Position numbers and translations under genes: made by a program. A model generated the notes under the pieces. That model searched no databases. It saw nothing but the letters and a program-made list of their open reading frames with translations, and was not told where the DNA came from. DNA of 37,607 nucleotides, taken from a virus. The stretch is from positions 1 through 37,607 of IMG/VR virus record IMGVR_UViG_3300034061_002582; one strand, written 5' to 3'. Each line of letters begins with the position of its first letter. Position 1 is the first letter of the stretch. This document shows positions 36,901 to 37,607 of this stretch, one piece after another.

Positions 36901-37607
36901 TCGCGACACGAGCGGCGCAAGGCCGGGCTCCACGCCATCCAGAACAGCAGTCTTCGGGCCGCGAACAGCGCCAGATGAAGCCACTTCGCTGGCGGCTTCG
37001 TCCAGCCGCTTTGCAGCACCATACGACGGATCGCGCTTGGCATCGCCCGCCATTGAGGCAAGAGCCCCAAGCCGTCGCTCTGCTTCTTTCGGGTCGCCGT
37101 ATGACTGAACTAGGTCGGCACGCTCCTCCGGTGTCAGGGCGTCCACCTTCCGCTGCACATCTCGGACGAACTTCGGGCTCGCCGCCTCGCTGTCGGCCCC
37201 CGCACCCGTGAAGTTGTCGATCTTGTTCCTCAAGTCCTCCAGCTTGCTGGCTCGCTTGGTGCGGCCCTTTTTCAGCGAAGGAAATCCAGACGCCGCCTGC
37301 GTCTCATCGCCAAGCTCCACAGCCGACTGCTCAAGATTGCCGTCGCCAAGCGACGACGACGCATCCGACAGGACTGCCTTCCCTTCGCGGAGGTCGTCTA
37401 TCAAGATCAGTTCGTCAGGGGCAAGCGAGTCATAGCCCTCTGCCTGCACGCGAGCAATGAGCGCCCTCGCACGATCCATGTCGACGGGGTATGGGGCGGC
37501 GACAGGAACCTTCTCTGGAGGAGCGGCGGCTACGGCGGCAGCCGCAGGGTTCGGTCGCGGTATTTCGTCGCCAACCGCTGTGGCGGCGGACTTGCCAAGC
37601 TGCGAAC
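33982..37607 (-). CDS. Very large virion-associated protein, truncated by the window edge
   Basis: The frame is open to the window end; an internal ATG at 37479 would give 1165 residues, but the codons beyond it (Pro-Ala-rich, ...VAAPYPVD) continue the same composition, so the start is probably outside. The body is helical, charged and Ala-rich. Near the C terminus lie three copies of GSLPPVGLPG followed by TATTA, a Thr/Ala/Pro-rich region, a basic patch (RRPKPEPNKPRSSLPR) and a single membrane segment WLLGAGAVGGLVALSNM. A membrane segment in a large virion protein suggests an ejected or injection-related protein. No catalytic motif found. Confidence 0.6.
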   Translation of the reverse strand, partial: SQLGKSAATAVGDEIPRPNPAAAAVAAAPPEKVPVAAPYPVDMDRARALIARVQAEGYDSLAPDELILIDDLREGKAVLSDASSSLGDGNLEQSAVELGDETQAASGFPSLKKGRTKRASKLEDLRNKIDNFTGAGADSEAASPKFVRDVQRKVDALTPEERADLVQSYGDPKEAERRLGALASMAGDAKRDPSYGAAKRLDEAASEVASSGAVRGPKTAVLDGVEPGLAPLVSRFNSLPSALQADIVRRLGPSAREAVEVSGGAARVLPETLESLARPANAADELVQELDSLLADPYHNPETAETLRSLIREAPAADRAAAIAAVRRRRAVEAELRAAMNQASDSSQSLASPGQPSLRGQGAMTPEVALDSPVEPPSWLDDQLGAQREAEAAAANARKASGLPLETRLRMHHGDDVVDRVRSDLDAARASGDAKAIAKAEAASKKLTRDLPLWLKGRDRASGALEQRADASGDSLGQRRHYDDALIVLAGGSRPRAAERLNRSSAEISPDDLAAQREEIVSQFGDEFGGEVGGKDTEVSQADLSSNAPGGGGRIRGGRMPLERVQGAAQFLFGGRNPLAQYGMTPEQIADELLSKGPYEPGTADYIMAREQAARNIEKMYGGNELADGSARDLPAPVSTEPAVPQGTSRDPASIPFEGFRPNVAEQAPALPFIPRRNGDTELATTNRITTDGNGNPVYLNEADLPQPARLAKLASEAAGLRVPSGRQNPFSGVEEFDQRRVELGRAQGRYDIARAEYVRASMRKGDKYSPEAIAEAKQKLADAASELQQASNAFASVSDPSAGLPGLTDADRAGSVTMRGPTLDSFASGLDADAAPVSRRVVRWDAAKGEWVPSSVGRQRTVPASQAGVTVTAVNPVPAGSLPPVGLPGPTATTAGSLPPVGLPGPTATTAGSLPPVGLPGQKPLASDVNLASSATDISDPTDIPPAGPAAPAPSKSYSKAEIKEAADAAREEAIRQASDEGMSRSAAKKAGADAAAKVRKEMEAANATVSKAPATTTAPAPAAASPSLAPVEATAGLPAASTTKVGGDVDGSGSLPPVGDAPATPDAGPRVDSATPGTPEPIAAADDAKKVDDATTSGPKKTSKTSGERRPKPEPNKPRSSLPRWLLGAGAVGGLVALSNMGGSGTGAQASDVPPMPVPPGSDGASLDALSNESAIDRALARIRGSRMGVSVPTTQVIQNWTGRN
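34845..34968 (-). repeat. 48-bp tandem repeat in a virion gene
   Basis: About 2.6 copies of a 48-base unit encoding GSLPPVGLPGPTATTA within the large late gene. The copies differ by a few synonymous and non-synonymous changes. The unit keeps the frame and probably forms a flexible Pro-rich linker. Confidence 0.7.

Overview
This window looks like most of a temperate tailed-phage genome (or an excised or circular prophage) with a GC-rich bacterial host. The evidence for a phage is virion genes, a lysis-like region with a papain-type peptidase, ERF annealing and PD-(D/E)XK exonuclease recombination genes, a tyrosine integrase beside a 3' tRNA-His fragment (attP), a serine recombinase and a phage-size sigma factor. 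The host cannot be fixed from the sequence. Shine-Dalgarno use is strong, and one site is a 13-nt perfect complement of the canonical 16S 3' end.

Left arm (1-14076, plus strand). This arm holds many small genes cut into about a dozen transcription-unit-like blocks. Almost every block is preceded by the same short box, GCTGCGGAGTCTG, placed just after the previous stop codon. A GC-rich hairpin, a Shine-Dalgarno site and the next start codon follow. The 11-base core GCTGCGGAGTC occurs 13 times between 557 and 8865, always in the direction of transcription, and I found no full copy elsewhere. Recognisable genes are an Amidoligase_2-type ligase with its class II glutamine amidotransferase, a two-domain DnaN-like sliding clamp, a LexA-like winged-helix protein, a MoxR-type AAA+ ATPase with a HExxH/VWA partner, and a serine recombinase.

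Middle (14006-27905, minus strand). From right to left this runs: RecE-like nuclease, ERF protein, SF2 helicase, a PD-(D/E)XK protein, a structured 283-nt intergenic region, small proteins, an HNH plus PD-(D/E)XK fusion, another nuclease-like protein, an HD phosphohydrolase, a dATP/dGTP diphosphohydrolase, then small membrane or secreted proteins around a papain-like peptidase, a FnIII/LamG tail protein and a sigma-70-family factor. Many of these genes overlap by 1-4 nt, as in a translationally coupled operon.

Right arm. attP and the integrase (27691-28710, integrase on plus) are followed by three very large minus-strand genes (28711-37607). These are probably virion proteins; the last runs off the window.

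Working model: the plus-strand arm is the regulatory and replication-support arm, and the box-hairpin units act as shared control points. The minus-strand genes supply recombination, nucleotide-pool control, lysis and virion parts. The sigma factor may switch programmes. Functions of the box-hairpin units and of the amidoligase module are inference.
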